In this document: positions 1 through 7,825 of the stretch, one piece after another | Layout: every line of letters begins with the position of its first letter | Numbering within the stretch: the first letter of the stretch is position 1 | NCBI GenBank assembly: GCA_964446745.1 | Contig: CAYURR010000033.1 | Location: 1-19,667 of the forward strand | Direction: 5' to 3' | DNA length: 19,667 nucleotides | Source: CAYURR01 sp964446745 | Lineage (GTDB): Bacteria; Bacillota; Clostridia; Lachnospirales; WQUN01 | Notes under the pieces: generated by a model | What the model saw: the letters and a program-made list of their open reading frames with translations, nothing else | What the model was told of the DNA's origin: nothing | Databases searched by the model: none | Made by a program: the position numbers and the translations under genes

Positions 1-795
1 GAAATAGGCAAGCGCATCTACAGCAAGGGTTTTGTAGCCGCAAACGACGGCAACATCTCTGTCAAGCTCAATGATAATGAATATCTCTGCACACCCACGG
101 GCGTGAGCAAGGGATATATGACACCGGACATGATCTGCAAGGTCGACAAGACGGGTAAGGTTGTTTCATCATCAGGTAATTTTAAACCCTCATCGGAGAT
201 CAAGATGCATATGCGTGTATACAGCGAACGGCCCGATGTCCACGCAGTTGTACATGCACATCCACCGTATGCGACGAGCTTTGCTATCGCAGGTGTGCCT
301 CTGACCCAGCCGATCATGCCCGAGGCCGTCATTTCCCTCGGCTGCGTACCGATCGCCGAATACGGTACACCGTCAACAGACGAGATACCGAATGCGGTAG
401 CTAAATATCTGCAACATTACGATGCGGTACTGCTGGCAAACCACGGAGCGCTGTCCTATAGTGTCGATCTGACTCAAGCGTATTTTAAGATGGAATCGTT
501 GGAATTTTATGCGCAACTGTTATTTATCTCAAAGCAGCTCGGCGGACCGCAGGAGCTCAACAGCGAACAGGTACAGAGCCTTTATGAGATACGCCGCAAA
601 TTTGGGCTACCCGGCAAGCATCCGGCCGATGTCTGCGTAGGTAACAACTGCGGCAGCGGCTGCCATAAGCACGCGCCAACCGTTACGCCTGCACAAACAG
701 TAACGACGGCGACGGTCGCGGCATCGTATTCGGATACGGATATCGCACAGATAGTTTCCGAGGTCACAAAAAGGGTTATCGAGAAGATGAGGTAA
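1..795 (+). CDS. Class II aldolase (fuculose/rhamnulose-phosphate type), BMC-targeted, 5' partial
   Basis: Reading frame 1 is open from the first base, so the gene is cut by the window edge and continues upstream; the ATG at 103 is internal. The visible part shows the class II aldolase/adducin fold: an early DGNIS motif, TPTGVSKG, the zinc-binding pair in HAHPPYATSFA, PEAVISLG, and a third histidine in LANHGALSYS. Family members cleave fuculose-1-phosphate or rhamnulose-1-phosphate to lactaldehyde plus DHAP; which sugar is used cannot be told from sequence. The C-terminal part is an extension absent from housekeeping FucA: a cysteine/histidine cluster (codons at 634-672), a Thr/Ala/Pro-rich linker, then an amphipathic helix (DIAQIVSEVTKRVIEKM) that looks like an encapsulation peptide. 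The next gene, pduC, starts 4 nt after the stop. Superfamily and BMC targeting are secure; exact substrate is inferred. Confidence 0.9.
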   Translation, partial: EIGKRIYSKGFVAANDGNISVKLNDNEYLCTPTGVSKGYMTPDMICKVDKTGKVVSSSGNFKPSSEIKMHMRVYSERPDVHAVVHAHPPYATSFAIAGVPLTQPIMPEAVISLGCVPIAEYGTPSTDEIPNAVAKYLQHYDAVLLANHGALSYSVDLTQAYFKMESLEFYAQLLFISKQLGGPQELNSEQVQSLYEIRRKFGLPGKHPADVCVGNNCGSGCHKHAPTVTPAQTVTTATVAASYSDTDIAQIVSEVTKRVIEKMR

Positions 796-799
796 GCTT

Positions 800-2449
800 A
801 TGCCCGTTTCAAAACGCTTTGAGATCCTCAGAAACCGCCCGATCAATAAGGACGGATTTATAGACGAATGGCCCGAGAAGGGCTTTGTCGCAATGAAAAG
901 CCCGTACGACCCGCGTCCGTCGATCGAGGTCAAGGACGGCGTGGTCGTGGAGATGGATGGCAAGCAACGTGACGCGTTCGACTGTATCGACAGCTTTATA
1001 GCGGACTATGCGATAAACACTACACAGATTGCTGCTATGAACATGGAATCACTTGAGATCGCACGCATACTCACGGACATACACGTGCCTCGTGATCAGA
1101 TCGTGAGGATCATATCGGGGCTCACGCCTGCGAAGATCGCAGAGGTCATGAACTGCCTGAACGTCGTCGAGATGATGTTTGCGATGCAAAAGATGCGCGT
1201 GCGTCTCTCGCCGGCCAATCAGGCGCATATCACAAACTGCAAAGACGATCCGGTTCAGATAGCAGCCGACGCGGCAGAGGGTGCACTCCGAGGTTTTCGA
1301 GAGGAGGAAACGACGGTCGGTATTGCCCGGTATGCACCGTTTAACGCGATAGCACTTTTGATCGGCTCGCAGGTCGGTTCGGCTGGCGTGCTCACGCAAT
1401 GCGCGGTCGAGGAGGCCATAGAGTTGCGTCTCGGCATCAACGGCTTTACTACATATGCGGAAACCATCAGTGTATACGGCACGGAATCGGTCTTTACGGA
1501 CGGTGACGACACACCGTATTCAAAGGCGTTTCTGAACGCATGTTATGCATCGAGGGGACTAAAGACACGGTTCACATCGGGATCGGGCTCGGAGGTCTTG
1601 ATGGGTAACGCGGAGATGAAGTCGATGCTGTATCTCGAGATACGTTGTCTACTCGTCGCGAAGGCCGCAGGCTCGCAGGGCATCCAAAACGGTTCCGTTA
1701 GCTGTATAGGCATACCTGCGTCGGTCCCGTCAGGGCTGAAGGGTGTTTTGGCTGAAAATCTCGTGGCCGCGATGCTCGATCTCGAGGTCGCCTCGTCAAA
1801 CGACCAGAGCTTTACACATTCCGATCTGAGGCGTTCGGCGCGTACTATGTTGCAGTTTTTGCCCGGTACGGATTTTATATTCTCGGGTTACGCAGCCGAG
1901 CCGAACTACGACAATCTCTTCGCAGGCTCAAACTTCGACGCGGAGGACTTTGACGATTACAACATATTACAGAGGGACTTCGGTGTGGATGGCGGGCTCA
2001 AACCCGTTACCGAACAAGAGACTATAGCCGTACGCCGTAAGGCCGCAAAAGCCGTACAGGCGGTGTTTAGATACCTTGGGCTATCTGAAATAACGGACGA
2101 ACAGGTTGAGGCTGTAACCTTTGCGCACGGTAGTCATGATACGCCGGACAGGGATCAGGTCGCCGATCTGCTCGCGGTCGATGATCTGTTACGGCGTGGC
2201 ATCACAGGCATCGATATCGTGAGGGCATTGGCAGAGAGCGGGTTCGAGGATATCGCGGAGCGAATCCTGAATATGCTCAAGCAGCGTATCACAGGCGATT
2301 ATATGCAAACCTCGGCGATACTTGATGAAGACTTTAATGTAATCAGCGGGATCACACATCCGAATACATACCAGGGCCCCGGCACGGGCTATAGGATAAG
2401 TGATGCACGTATGGCAGAGATCAAGGGTAGCTTCGGCAGGGGGGAATAG
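800..2449 (+). CDS. pduC: B12-dependent propanediol/glycerol dehydratase large subunit PduC
   Basis: Encodes 549 aa, close to the usual 550 or so for PduC. It is the catalytic alpha subunit that, with adenosylcobalamin and PduD/PduE, converts 1,2-propanediol to propionaldehyde (or glycerol to 3-hydroxypropionaldehyde). Highly conserved family blocks are present throughout: QKMRVRLSPANQAHITN, DPVQIAADAAEGALRGF, ETTVGIARYAPFNAIALL, GFTTYAETISVYGTE, FTDGDDTP, RFTSGSGSEVLMG, QNGSVSCIGIP, ASSNDQSFTHSDLRR, FLPGTDFIFSGY and NYDNLFAGSNFDAEDFDDYN. These cover the TIM barrel that holds the substrate, the calcium or potassium site and the cobalamin face. GAGG at 789-792 lies 7 nt before the ATG. Substrate preference (diol versus glycerol) cannot be fixed by eye; the aldolase upstream favours 1,2-propanediol. 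Confidence 0.97.
   Translation: MPVSKRFEILRNRPINKDGFIDEWPEKGFVAMKSPYDPRPSIEVKDGVVVEMDGKQRDAFDCIDSFIADYAINTTQIAAMNMESLEIARILTDIHVPRDQIVRIISGLTPAKIAEVMNCLNVVEMMFAMQKMRVRLSPANQAHITNCKDDPVQIAADAAEGALRGFREEETTVGIARYAPFNAIALLIGSQVGSAGVLTQCAVEEAIELRLGINGFTTYAETISVYGTESVFTDGDDTPYSKAFLNACYASRGLKTRFTSGSGSEVLMGNAEMKSMLYLEIRCLLVAKAAGSQGIQNGSVSCIGIPASVPSGLKGVLAENLVAAMLDLEVASSNDQSFTHSDLRRSARTMLQFLPGTDFIFSGYAAEPNYDNLFAGSNFDAEDFDDYNILQRDFGVDGGLKPVTEQETIAVRRKAAKAVQAVFRYLGLSEITDEQVEAVTFAHGSHDTPDRDQVADLLAVDDLLRRGITGIDIVRALAESGFEDIAERILNMLKQRITGDYMQTSAILDEDFNVISGITHPNTYQGPGTGYRISDARMAEIKGSFGRGE
2438..2444 (+). promoter_or_regulatory. Ribosome binding site deciding the GTG start of pduD
   Basis: AGGGGGG sits at the end of pduC with 6 nt to a GTG codon at 2451. 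Longer in-frame readings starting at ATG 2400 or 2403 would overlap pduC by about 50 nt and add a non-family N-terminus, so the GTG is preferred. Confidence 0.75.
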
Positions 2450-2450
2450 C

Positions 2451-3023
2451 GTGGCGGACAATCGAGATTATATAGACGCACTTGTCGAAGCCCTATCGGA
2501 TGCTATCGCACAGAGCTTGTCGCCCTCTGATCCGCTTGAGATCGTGATCGGTGTGGGCCCTGCGTTCCAGTCCGAGATACATGAGACAATCAATGGGCTT
2601 GCCCATAACGACATATTGCGTGAGATACGCGCGGGCATCGAGGAAGAGGGCATGCGTTCACGCGTGATAAAGGTATTTCTGAGCTCGGATGTAGCGTTCA
2701 TCGGAAAGGAAGCCGCAATACAAAGCGGCAGCGGCATCGGAATCGGCTTGCAATCGAAGGGCACGGCTGTGATACATCAGCGCGACTTGAATACCCTCAC
2801 GAACTTAGAATTGTTCCCACAGGCACCGCTGCTGACGCTTGAGCATTATAGGATGATAGGTCGAAACGCCGCGTGTTATGTCGCGGGCAAGAACGTAACG
2901 CCGATCAAGCCGATGAACGATCCGATGATACGCGCTAAGTTTCAGGTCAAGGCCGCGATCATGCATATAAAGGAAACGGAAGCCGTAGTGAAGCACAAGC
3001 CGAGTATCATATGGGGCGGATGA
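2451..3023 (+). CDS. pduD: Propanediol/glycerol dehydratase medium subunit PduD
   Basis: Encodes 190 aa from the GTG start. PduD is the beta subunit, which helps form the cobalamin pocket. Family blocks seen are DPLEIVIGVGPAF, GLAHNDILREIRAGIEEEG, RVIKVFLSSDVAFIGKEAA, GSGIGIGLQSKGTAVIHQ, LSNLELF-like TNLELFPQAPLLTLE, YRMIGRNAACYV and a C-terminal QVKAAIMHIKET. The N-terminal segment (residues about 5-20, YIDALVEALSDAIAQS) is an amphipathic helix; in PduD of Salmonella the equivalent N-terminus is known to direct the dehydratase into the microcompartment, so the same role is inferred. It begins 1 nt after pduC and overlaps the start region of pduE. Confidence 0.95.
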   Translation: MADNRDYIDALVEALSDAIAQSLSPSDPLEIVIGVGPAFQSEIHETINGLAHNDILREIRAGIEEEGMRSRVIKVFLSSDVAFIGKEAAIQSGSGIGIGLQSKGTAVIHQRDLNTLTNLELFPQAPLLTLEHYRMIGRNAACYVAGKNVTPIKPMNDPMIRAKFQVKAAIMHIKETEAVVKHKPSIIWGG

Positions 3024-3388
3024 ATATGCAGATATCCTCAAAGACGGGCAAAACGCCCGAACAGATCACAATAGATGAAATCAAGAAGGGCAATATAACC
3101 GGGGAAGATATAAAGATATCGTCTGAGACATTATTGCGCCAGGCAGAGGTGGCAGGGGCGGCGAACAGACCGCAGATGGCCGCCAATTTCCGACGCGCCG
3201 CCGAAATGGTGAACATTCCGGACGAGACGCTACTGCGCATGTACAACATGTTGCGCCCAAACAAGTCTACGGTCGCAGAGCTTACAGCAATGGCCGATGA
3301 GCTCGAGACGCGTTATAACGCAAAAGCTTGCGCGGCACTAGTTATGGATGCGGTCGCGGTTTACGAAAAGCGGGGGCTCTGTAAGTGA
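3020..3388 (+). CDS. pduE: Propanediol/glycerol dehydratase small subunit PduE
   Basis: Encodes 122 aa from ATG 3020, which forms an ATGA overlap with the pduD stop. ATG 3011 (125 aa) and ATG 3026 (120 aa) are in frame and cannot be excluded; the G-rich stretch at 3013-3019 spaces best with 3026. The gamma subunit completes the dehydratase heterohexamer. Recognisable family features are ITIDEIKKGNITGEDIKIS, ETLLRQAEVAG, RPQMAANFRRAAEMVNIPDE and LRPNKSTVAEL. PduE of enteric bacteria is about 170 aa with an N-terminal targeting extension. This version is shorter and lacks it, resembling the small subunits of non-encapsulated glycerol dehydratases in length. Targeting of the complex would then rest on PduD. 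Confidence 0.93.
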   Translation: MNMQISSKTGKTPEQITIDEIKKGNITGEDIKISSETLLRQAEVAGAANRPQMAANFRRAAEMVNIPDETLLRMYNMLRPNKSTVAELTAMADELETRYNAKACAALVMDAVAVYEKRGLCK

Positions 3389-5214
3389 AACTGATAGCGG
3401 GCGTAGATATCGGCAATTCCACGACAGAAACGGCTATTGCATCGGTTGACGAAAGCGGGTACATCCGATTTCTGTCCGAACACAGCTGCGCAACGACGGG
3501 CATCAAATCCGAGCCGGACAATATCCACGGCATCGTTGAGTGCCTGACACAAGCCACAGCCAAGCTCGGCAAAGATATATCCGATCTCGCATTGATACGC
3601 TTAAGCGAGGCGTCGCCGGTCATCGGAGATACCCTTGTGCAGCCGCTCACGCAGACCGTGATAACGGATTCCGCTATGATCGGGCACAACCCGTCGACAC
3701 CGGCAGGTCAGGGCATAGCCGTAGGGGTTCTTACGGATATCGGGGAGCTCGATCGCATCGGAGATGCATCGGGATACCACGTCGCTAAACAATACTCCAT
3801 GATAGCGGTAGCGGACAGGCGCTACGGTTACGAGGTGGTGGCCGGTATATTGAACGAGGTCTGGACACGCTCGGGTATAAAGGTCGTGGGCTTGATTCTC
3901 GAGCGGGATGAAGCAGTGCTCGTGTACAACCGACTGCACCCAGAGCTAAAGGATAGTATCTGTATCATCGACGAGGTACGCAGGATTGAGCTCGTGCCCA
4001 TGAACAGGCTCGCGGCTATAGAGGTCGCGCCTGTATCATACAGCGTTACGATGCTCTCGAATCCTTACGGTATCGCGTCACTTCTGGAGCTCACGTCGGA
4101 TCAGACACGCTCGGTCATACATATGGCCAAGGCATTCATTGGTAAGCGCTCGGGTGTCGTGATCAAATCTGCTTCAGAGCCCGTGACCGTGAATTCCATA
4201 GACCTCGGCACGCTCAGCATTCAGACCGTGTGCGGCGAGACTCTGACTGCAGATCTCGGTAAGGCTGCGGATGCCGTGATGAAAGCTGTAGACGAGGCAC
4301 ACAAACGATCGCGGATAACAGATATCACGGGTAAGGCTGCGTCACAGCTCAAGGAGCGGCACAGAATAAATGCGAACGCAGCAATCACCGACATGCTTGC
4401 GATCGATACTACGATCAAAGTGCGTGTGGACGGCGGACTGGCCGACGAGATGATATCCGAACGCGCTATCGGACTGGCCGCTATGGCTTGTATTGAGGCG
4501 CTGCCGATGCAAAGCATAGCTGAGGCCGTGATGCAAAAGACCGGCGTATACACACAGGTTGCCGGAAACGAGGCGGCCATGGCCGCGATCGGATCGCTCA
4601 CGACACCGGGTGTCGCGCTGCCGCTGACCGTGCTGGACTTGGGAGGCGGCTCGACGGATGCTTCGCATCTGAGTGAGGATGGTACAGTTGGCTCTATATG
4701 TGTAGCGGGCGCGGGCGAGCTCGTGACAAAGCTCATTGACGCGGAGCTCGGTACGTCGAGCCATTCGCTTGCGGAGCTAATCAAGCGCTATCCGGCGGCA
4801 TATGTCGAAAGCCTGTTTCACATCCGCATGGAAAACGGCAGACGCGTGTTCTTTAATGAACCACTAAATCCGAGGTTATTCGCCTCGACAGTGCTGATGA
4901 ACGGCGAAGAGCTGATACCGATAAACGATATCCCGATAGAGCGTGTTGTTGCCGCGCGGCGCGAAGCCAAGCGTAAGGTCTTTGTCCGAAATGCGACACG
5001 CGCACTATCGATGCTTGCTGATGATATGGGTGCAGATATAGCGGCGTTTCGAAACATTGTACTGGTAGGGGGCTCGTCGATGGATTTTGAGATACCGCAG
5101 ATGCTCACGGAGGCATTTGCGGACTACGGCATCGTCTGCGGCAGGGCAAATATCCGAAGGGTGTTGGGTTCGCGAAATGCGGTCGCGACGGGACTGGTGA
5201 TCGGTTATGCATAG
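3385..5214 (+). CDS. pduG: Diol dehydratase reactivase large subunit PduG (DdrA-like)
   Basis: Encodes 609 aa, the usual length for the family. Starts with GTG at 3385 in a GTGA overlap with pduE; GGGGG at 3372-3376 lies 8 nt upstream. The protein is an actin/Hsp70-fold ATPase that swaps damaged cobalamin out of suicide-inactivated dehydratase. Seen directly: the N-terminal phosphate-1 loop AGVDIGNSTTETAIA, the central LPLTVLDLGGGSTDAS phosphate-2 loop, a swivelling-domain region with HMAKAFIGKRSGVVIKSA, and a C-terminal NIVLVGGSSMDFEIPQML followed by RRVLGSRNAVATGL. The N-terminal MKLIAGVDIGNSTTE is typical of DdrA/PduG/DhaF. It works with PduH, encoded directly after it with an 8-nt overlap. 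Confidence 0.96.
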   Translation: MKLIAGVDIGNSTTETAIASVDESGYIRFLSEHSCATTGIKSEPDNIHGIVECLTQATAKLGKDISDLALIRLSEASPVIGDTLVQPLTQTVITDSAMIGHNPSTPAGQGIAVGVLTDIGELDRIGDASGYHVAKQYSMIAVADRRYGYEVVAGILNEVWTRSGIKVVGLILERDEAVLVYNRLHPELKDSICIIDEVRRIELVPMNRLAAIEVAPVSYSVTMLSNPYGIASLLELTSDQTRSVIHMAKAFIGKRSGVVIKSASEPVTVNSIDLGTLSIQTVCGETLTADLGKAADAVMKAVDEAHKRSRITDITGKAASQLKERHRINANAAITDMLAIDTTIKVRVDGGLADEMISERAIGLAAMACIEALPMQSIAEAVMQKTGVYTQVAGNEAAMAAIGSLTTPGVALPLTVLDLGGGSTDASHLSEDGTVGSICVAGAGELVTKLIDAELGTSSHSLAELIKRYPAAYVESLFHIRMENGRRVFFNEPLNPRLFASTVLMNGEELIPINDIPIERVVAARREAKRKVFVRNATRALSMLADDMGADIAAFRNIVLVGGSSMDFEIPQMLTEAFADYGIVCGRANIRRVLGSRNAVATGLVIGYA

Positions 5215-5485
5215 GTCTGTAATAGCGATAGAGATGCGCGATATGCGGGACGAGGAATGGTCAGAGATATACGCGGGACTTGAAGAAGAAGGGCTTGAGT
5301 GGGCACATGATACTAAAAACGGAGTTAATTGCCGTATCGTCTTGGCATCGGGTAGCGCATCCTTTTTTTCTGAGCATAGGGGCAAACCATTATTGACCGT
5401 GAGCTTGCAAGACGGTCAAGATACGATCAGGCGTTTCGGGCAGAACGCGGCGCGATACATGAAGAATGAAAGGCTGATGCTATGA
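5207..5485 (+). CDS. pduH: Diol dehydratase reactivase small subunit PduH (short form)
   Basis: Encodes 92 aa, shorter than the 115-125 aa of well-known PduH/DdrB proteins. The C-terminal signature of the family is visible: KPLLTVSLQDG followed by FGQNAARYMKNE, which resembles the LGSNAARL region of DdrB and the structurally related tail of PduD. An N-terminal EIYAGLEEEGLEW segment matches the GIEEEGIP-like region of the family. The stretch between these blocks seems reduced. The protein pairs with PduG to form the reactivase. The ATG overlaps the last 8 nt of pduG and the stop forms ATGA with pduO, so translation is tightly coupled on both sides. Family assignment rests on position plus the C-terminal motif. 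Confidence 0.85.
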   Translation: MHRSVIAIEMRDMRDEEWSEIYAGLEEEGLEWAHDTKNGVNCRIVLASGSASFFSEHRGKPLLTVSLQDGQDTIRRFGQNAARYMKNERLML

Positions 5486-6402
5486 GTATATACACCGGAA
5501 ACGGCGACACGGGCCGCACAACCCTTGCGGACGGTACGGATCTGAAGAAGTCCGATGATGTAATTCGCTGCCTCGGCGCAGTCGACGAATTGGCAGCACA
5601 CCTCGGGGTCATTCGCGCGGCTTCGGATATTAATACGAGCGCGTTTATATATGATATACAGCAGAAGCTGTTGGATATTGGCGCGTTTATCGCAACGCGT
5701 GAGGAACGGTTCGATATGAACGACGCAGATGTCACAGGGATTGAACATCGTATTGATGAATTAGAAGCGCAGCTGCCGCCCATGAGGGCTTTTGTAATAC
5801 CAGGGGATACATCGCGCGGGGCTGTGATACATGTGGCGCGAACGGTATGCAGGAGAGCCGAGACATACGCAGTGGATATCCTCAAAAACAGCGTCGCACA
5901 ACGATATATCAATAGGCTGTCGGATTATCTGTTTTGCCTCGCGCGTCTTGCTGATAAAAAAACCGAAGGGTCGGAAATGCAGCAAGTCGCGGTGCAGCAG
6001 TCTGTGATGAATCTCGAGTCTGCAAATCAAATTATACAAAGCGTAATAGCCGATGCTTCAGATATGAACGTGAATGTGGTTGTGGCAGTCACGGATACCT
6101 CCGGGAATCCTATCGCGGTCAATGTGATGGACGGTGCGTTCATCGTGAGCTTTGAACTTGCGTTGTCGAAGGCCTATACAGCCGCCGTACTCAGACGTGC
6201 TACTGCGGAGCTCGGCACTCTCACAAAGCCCGGTGACGCGCTCTATGGTATCGAGACCACGACACAAGGCAAGCTTACCTCCATAGGCGGCGGAGTACCG
6301 ATATATCGCGGTGGTGTATTGGTAGGCGGGCTAGGTATCAGCGGCGGTACAGCGGAACAGGATATCGAGCTTGCGAATAGAGCAAGGGAGGCATTTGGTT
6401 GA
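5482..6402 (+). CDS. pduO: Two-domain PduO: cob(I)alamin adenosyltransferase plus GlcG/HbpS domain
   Basis: Encodes 306 aa, the size of full-length PduO. Residues about 1-175 are the PduO-type ATP:cob(I)alamin adenosyltransferase, which makes the adenosylcobalamin cofactor for PduCDE: YTGNGDTGRTTLADG is the N-terminal ATP loop, LGAVDELAAHLGVIRA the VDELN-like motif, and ARTVCRRAETYAVDI the RRAER-type motif. Residues about 178-306 form a GlcG/HbpS domain (PF03928-type), which binds haem in PduO of Salmonella: SGNPIAVNVMDGA, ELALSKAYTAA, IGGGVPI, GVLVGGLGISGGTAEQD. The gene starts in an ATGA overlap with pduH and ends in a TTGA overlap with pduP. Recycling cofactor next to its user fits the operon. 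Confidence 0.95.
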   Translation: MSIYTGNGDTGRTTLADGTDLKKSDDVIRCLGAVDELAAHLGVIRAASDINTSAFIYDIQQKLLDIGAFIATREERFDMNDADVTGIEHRIDELEAQLPPMRAFVIPGDTSRGAVIHVARTVCRRAETYAVDILKNSVAQRYINRLSDYLFCLARLADKKTEGSEMQQVAVQQSVMNLESANQIIQSVIADASDMNVNVVVAVTDTSGNPIAVNVMDGAFIVSFELALSKAYTAAVLRRATAELGTLTKPGDALYGIETTTQGKLTSIGGGVPIYRGGVLVGGLGISGGTAEQDIELANRAREAFG

Positions 6403-7817
6403 ATATCGAGGGCATGAACTTCAGTCAAAATGAGATAGAGGCAGTGATCAGAGAGGTAATTGAGCGTATACAGCACGGAGAAAAGCATCCAATAGCTACA
6501 CAATCTGGCGTGTTTGATGATGTAGAGGCCGCTATTGAGGCCGCGAAGCGCACGCAGCAACGCATACATGTGATGCCGATGGAGTTTCGCGAGAAGATCA
6601 TCACTGCGATAAGAAAACGTACGCTCGAAAACGCAGAAAATTTTGCGCGAATGGGCGTAGAGGAAACGGGCATGGGCAATGTCGGGCATAAGATACTGAA
6701 GCACCGACTCGTCGCCGAAAAGACGCCGGGTACGGAAGACATCACTACGACCGCTTGGTCAGGTGATCGTGGGCTTACGCTTGTGGAGCGCGGGCCGTTC
6801 GGAGTAATCGGTGCGGTCACGCCCTCAACGAACCCGTCCGAGACCGTCATCTGTAACACGATCGGTATGCTCGCGGCTGGTAATACGGTTGTGTTTAACC
6901 CGCATCCGGGCGCAAAGCTCGTATCAAACGCGGCGGTCGAGATGATCAACCGCGCGTCCGCAGAGGTTGGTGGCCCCGAGAATATAGCTGTGTCCCTACG
7001 AAACCCCACAATCGAGTCGGGTGGCGTATTGTTTAAGCATCCGGATATATCATTGCTCGTTGCTACGGGCGGACCCGGTGTGGTCACGCAGATGCTCTCG
7101 TGTGGCAAACGCGGGATAGGTGCGGGTGCGGGTAATCCGCCGGTACTGGTCGACGAAACCGCAGACATTAAAAAGGCCGCCGAGGATATCATCAACGGTG
7201 CGACCTTTGACAATAATCTGCCTTGCATAGCCGAAAAGGAGATACTCGCGGTGAAAAAGATCGCCGATGAGTTGATCTTTTATCTGAAAGAGGCCGGTGC
7301 TTATATCACAAACACGCGTGAGATCGAGGCGCTCTGCGGTGTTGTGTTCGAGCAGCACAAGGGTAAGCAGATATTGAACCGAAAATGCGTAGGCAAATCG
7401 GCGAAGCATTTGCTATCGCTGATCGGTATAGAGGTCGGAGACGAGATCAAGTGTATCGTGTTCGAGGGTAATATAGAGCATCCGATGATTGACGAGGAGC
7501 TCATGATGCCGATACTCGGTGTTGTACGCGTACCGAATGTCGAAGCGGGCATAGAGGCAGCCATACGGCTTGAGCATGGATATAGACATTCCGCGCATAT
7601 GCATTCAAAGAATGTCGACAACCTGACGCGCTACGGCAAGGCGTTAGATACCGCGATATTTGTTAAAAACGGCCCATCCTATAACGCACTCGGCTACGGT
7701 GGCGAGGGTTATTGTACGTTTACGATAGCGAGTCGTACGGGTGAGGGTCTCACATCTGCGATCACATTTACAAAGAGCAGGCGTTGCGTTATGAGCGAGG
7801 GCCTGTGTATTCGATAA
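6399..7817 (+). CDS. pduP: CoA-acylating propionaldehyde dehydrogenase PduP, BMC-targeted
   Basis: Encodes 472 aa. Converts propionaldehyde, NAD+ and CoA to propionyl-CoA. The start is TTG at 6399, overlapping the pduO stop, with AAGGGAGG at 6384-6391 spaced 7 nt; ATG 6414 is a weaker alternative. Residues about 7-25 (NEIEAVIREVIERIQHG) form the amphipathic N-terminal encapsulation helix known from PduP. The aldehyde dehydrogenase body shows RGPFGVIGAVTPSTNPSE (acylating subgroup), GNTVVFNPHPGAK, the nucleotide region TGGPGVV, and the catalytic cysteine in FDNNLPCIAEKE (Cys276 by my count). The C-terminal TFTIASRTGEGLTSA and TFTKSRRCV blocks are typical of PduP/EutE. Complete and normal in length. 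Confidence 0.96.
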   Translation: MNIEGMNFSQNEIEAVIREVIERIQHGEKHPIATQSGVFDDVEAAIEAAKRTQQRIHVMPMEFREKIITAIRKRTLENAENFARMGVEETGMGNVGHKILKHRLVAEKTPGTEDITTTAWSGDRGLTLVERGPFGVIGAVTPSTNPSETVICNTIGMLAAGNTVVFNPHPGAKLVSNAAVEMINRASAEVGGPENIAVSLRNPTIESGGVLFKHPDISLLVATGGPGVVTQMLSCGKRGIGAGAGNPPVLVDETADIKKAAEDIINGATFDNNLPCIAEKEILAVKKIADELIFYLKEAGAYITNTREIEALCGVVFEQHKGKQILNRKCVGKSAKHLLSLIGIEVGDEIKCIVFEGNIEHPMIDEELMMPILGVVRVPNVEAGIEAAIRLEHGYRHSAHMHSKNVDNLTRYGKALDTAIFVKNGPSYNALGYGGEGYCTFTIASRTGEGLTSAITFTKSRRCVMSEGLCIR

Positions 7818-7823
7818 AGGAGG
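7816..7823 (+). promoter_or_regulatory. Ribosome binding site bearing on the alcohol dehydrogenase start
   Basis: AAAGGAGG overlaps the pduP stop. It lies 2 nt before ATG 7826 and 8 nt before the in-frame GTG 7832. The spacing favours GTG 7832; codon type favours ATG 7826. Either rules out the longer frame beginning at 7784 inside pduP. Confidence 0.6.
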
Positions 7824-7825
7824 CA

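Noticed and set aside
2400..2450. N-terminal extension of PduD from the upstream ATGs
   Set aside because: It would overlap pduC by about 50 nt and adds residues unlike the family; GTG 2451 has an AGGGGGG site at ideal spacing.
4221..4784. Open frame on the - strand inside pduG
   Set aside because: No motif and no ribosome binding site; fully covered by the reactivase gene.
6425..7228. Open frame on the - strand (267 codons) inside pduP
   Set aside because: The + strand aldehyde dehydrogenase is unambiguous; the reverse frame is rich in Ser, Pro and Thr, as expected from mirrored codons.
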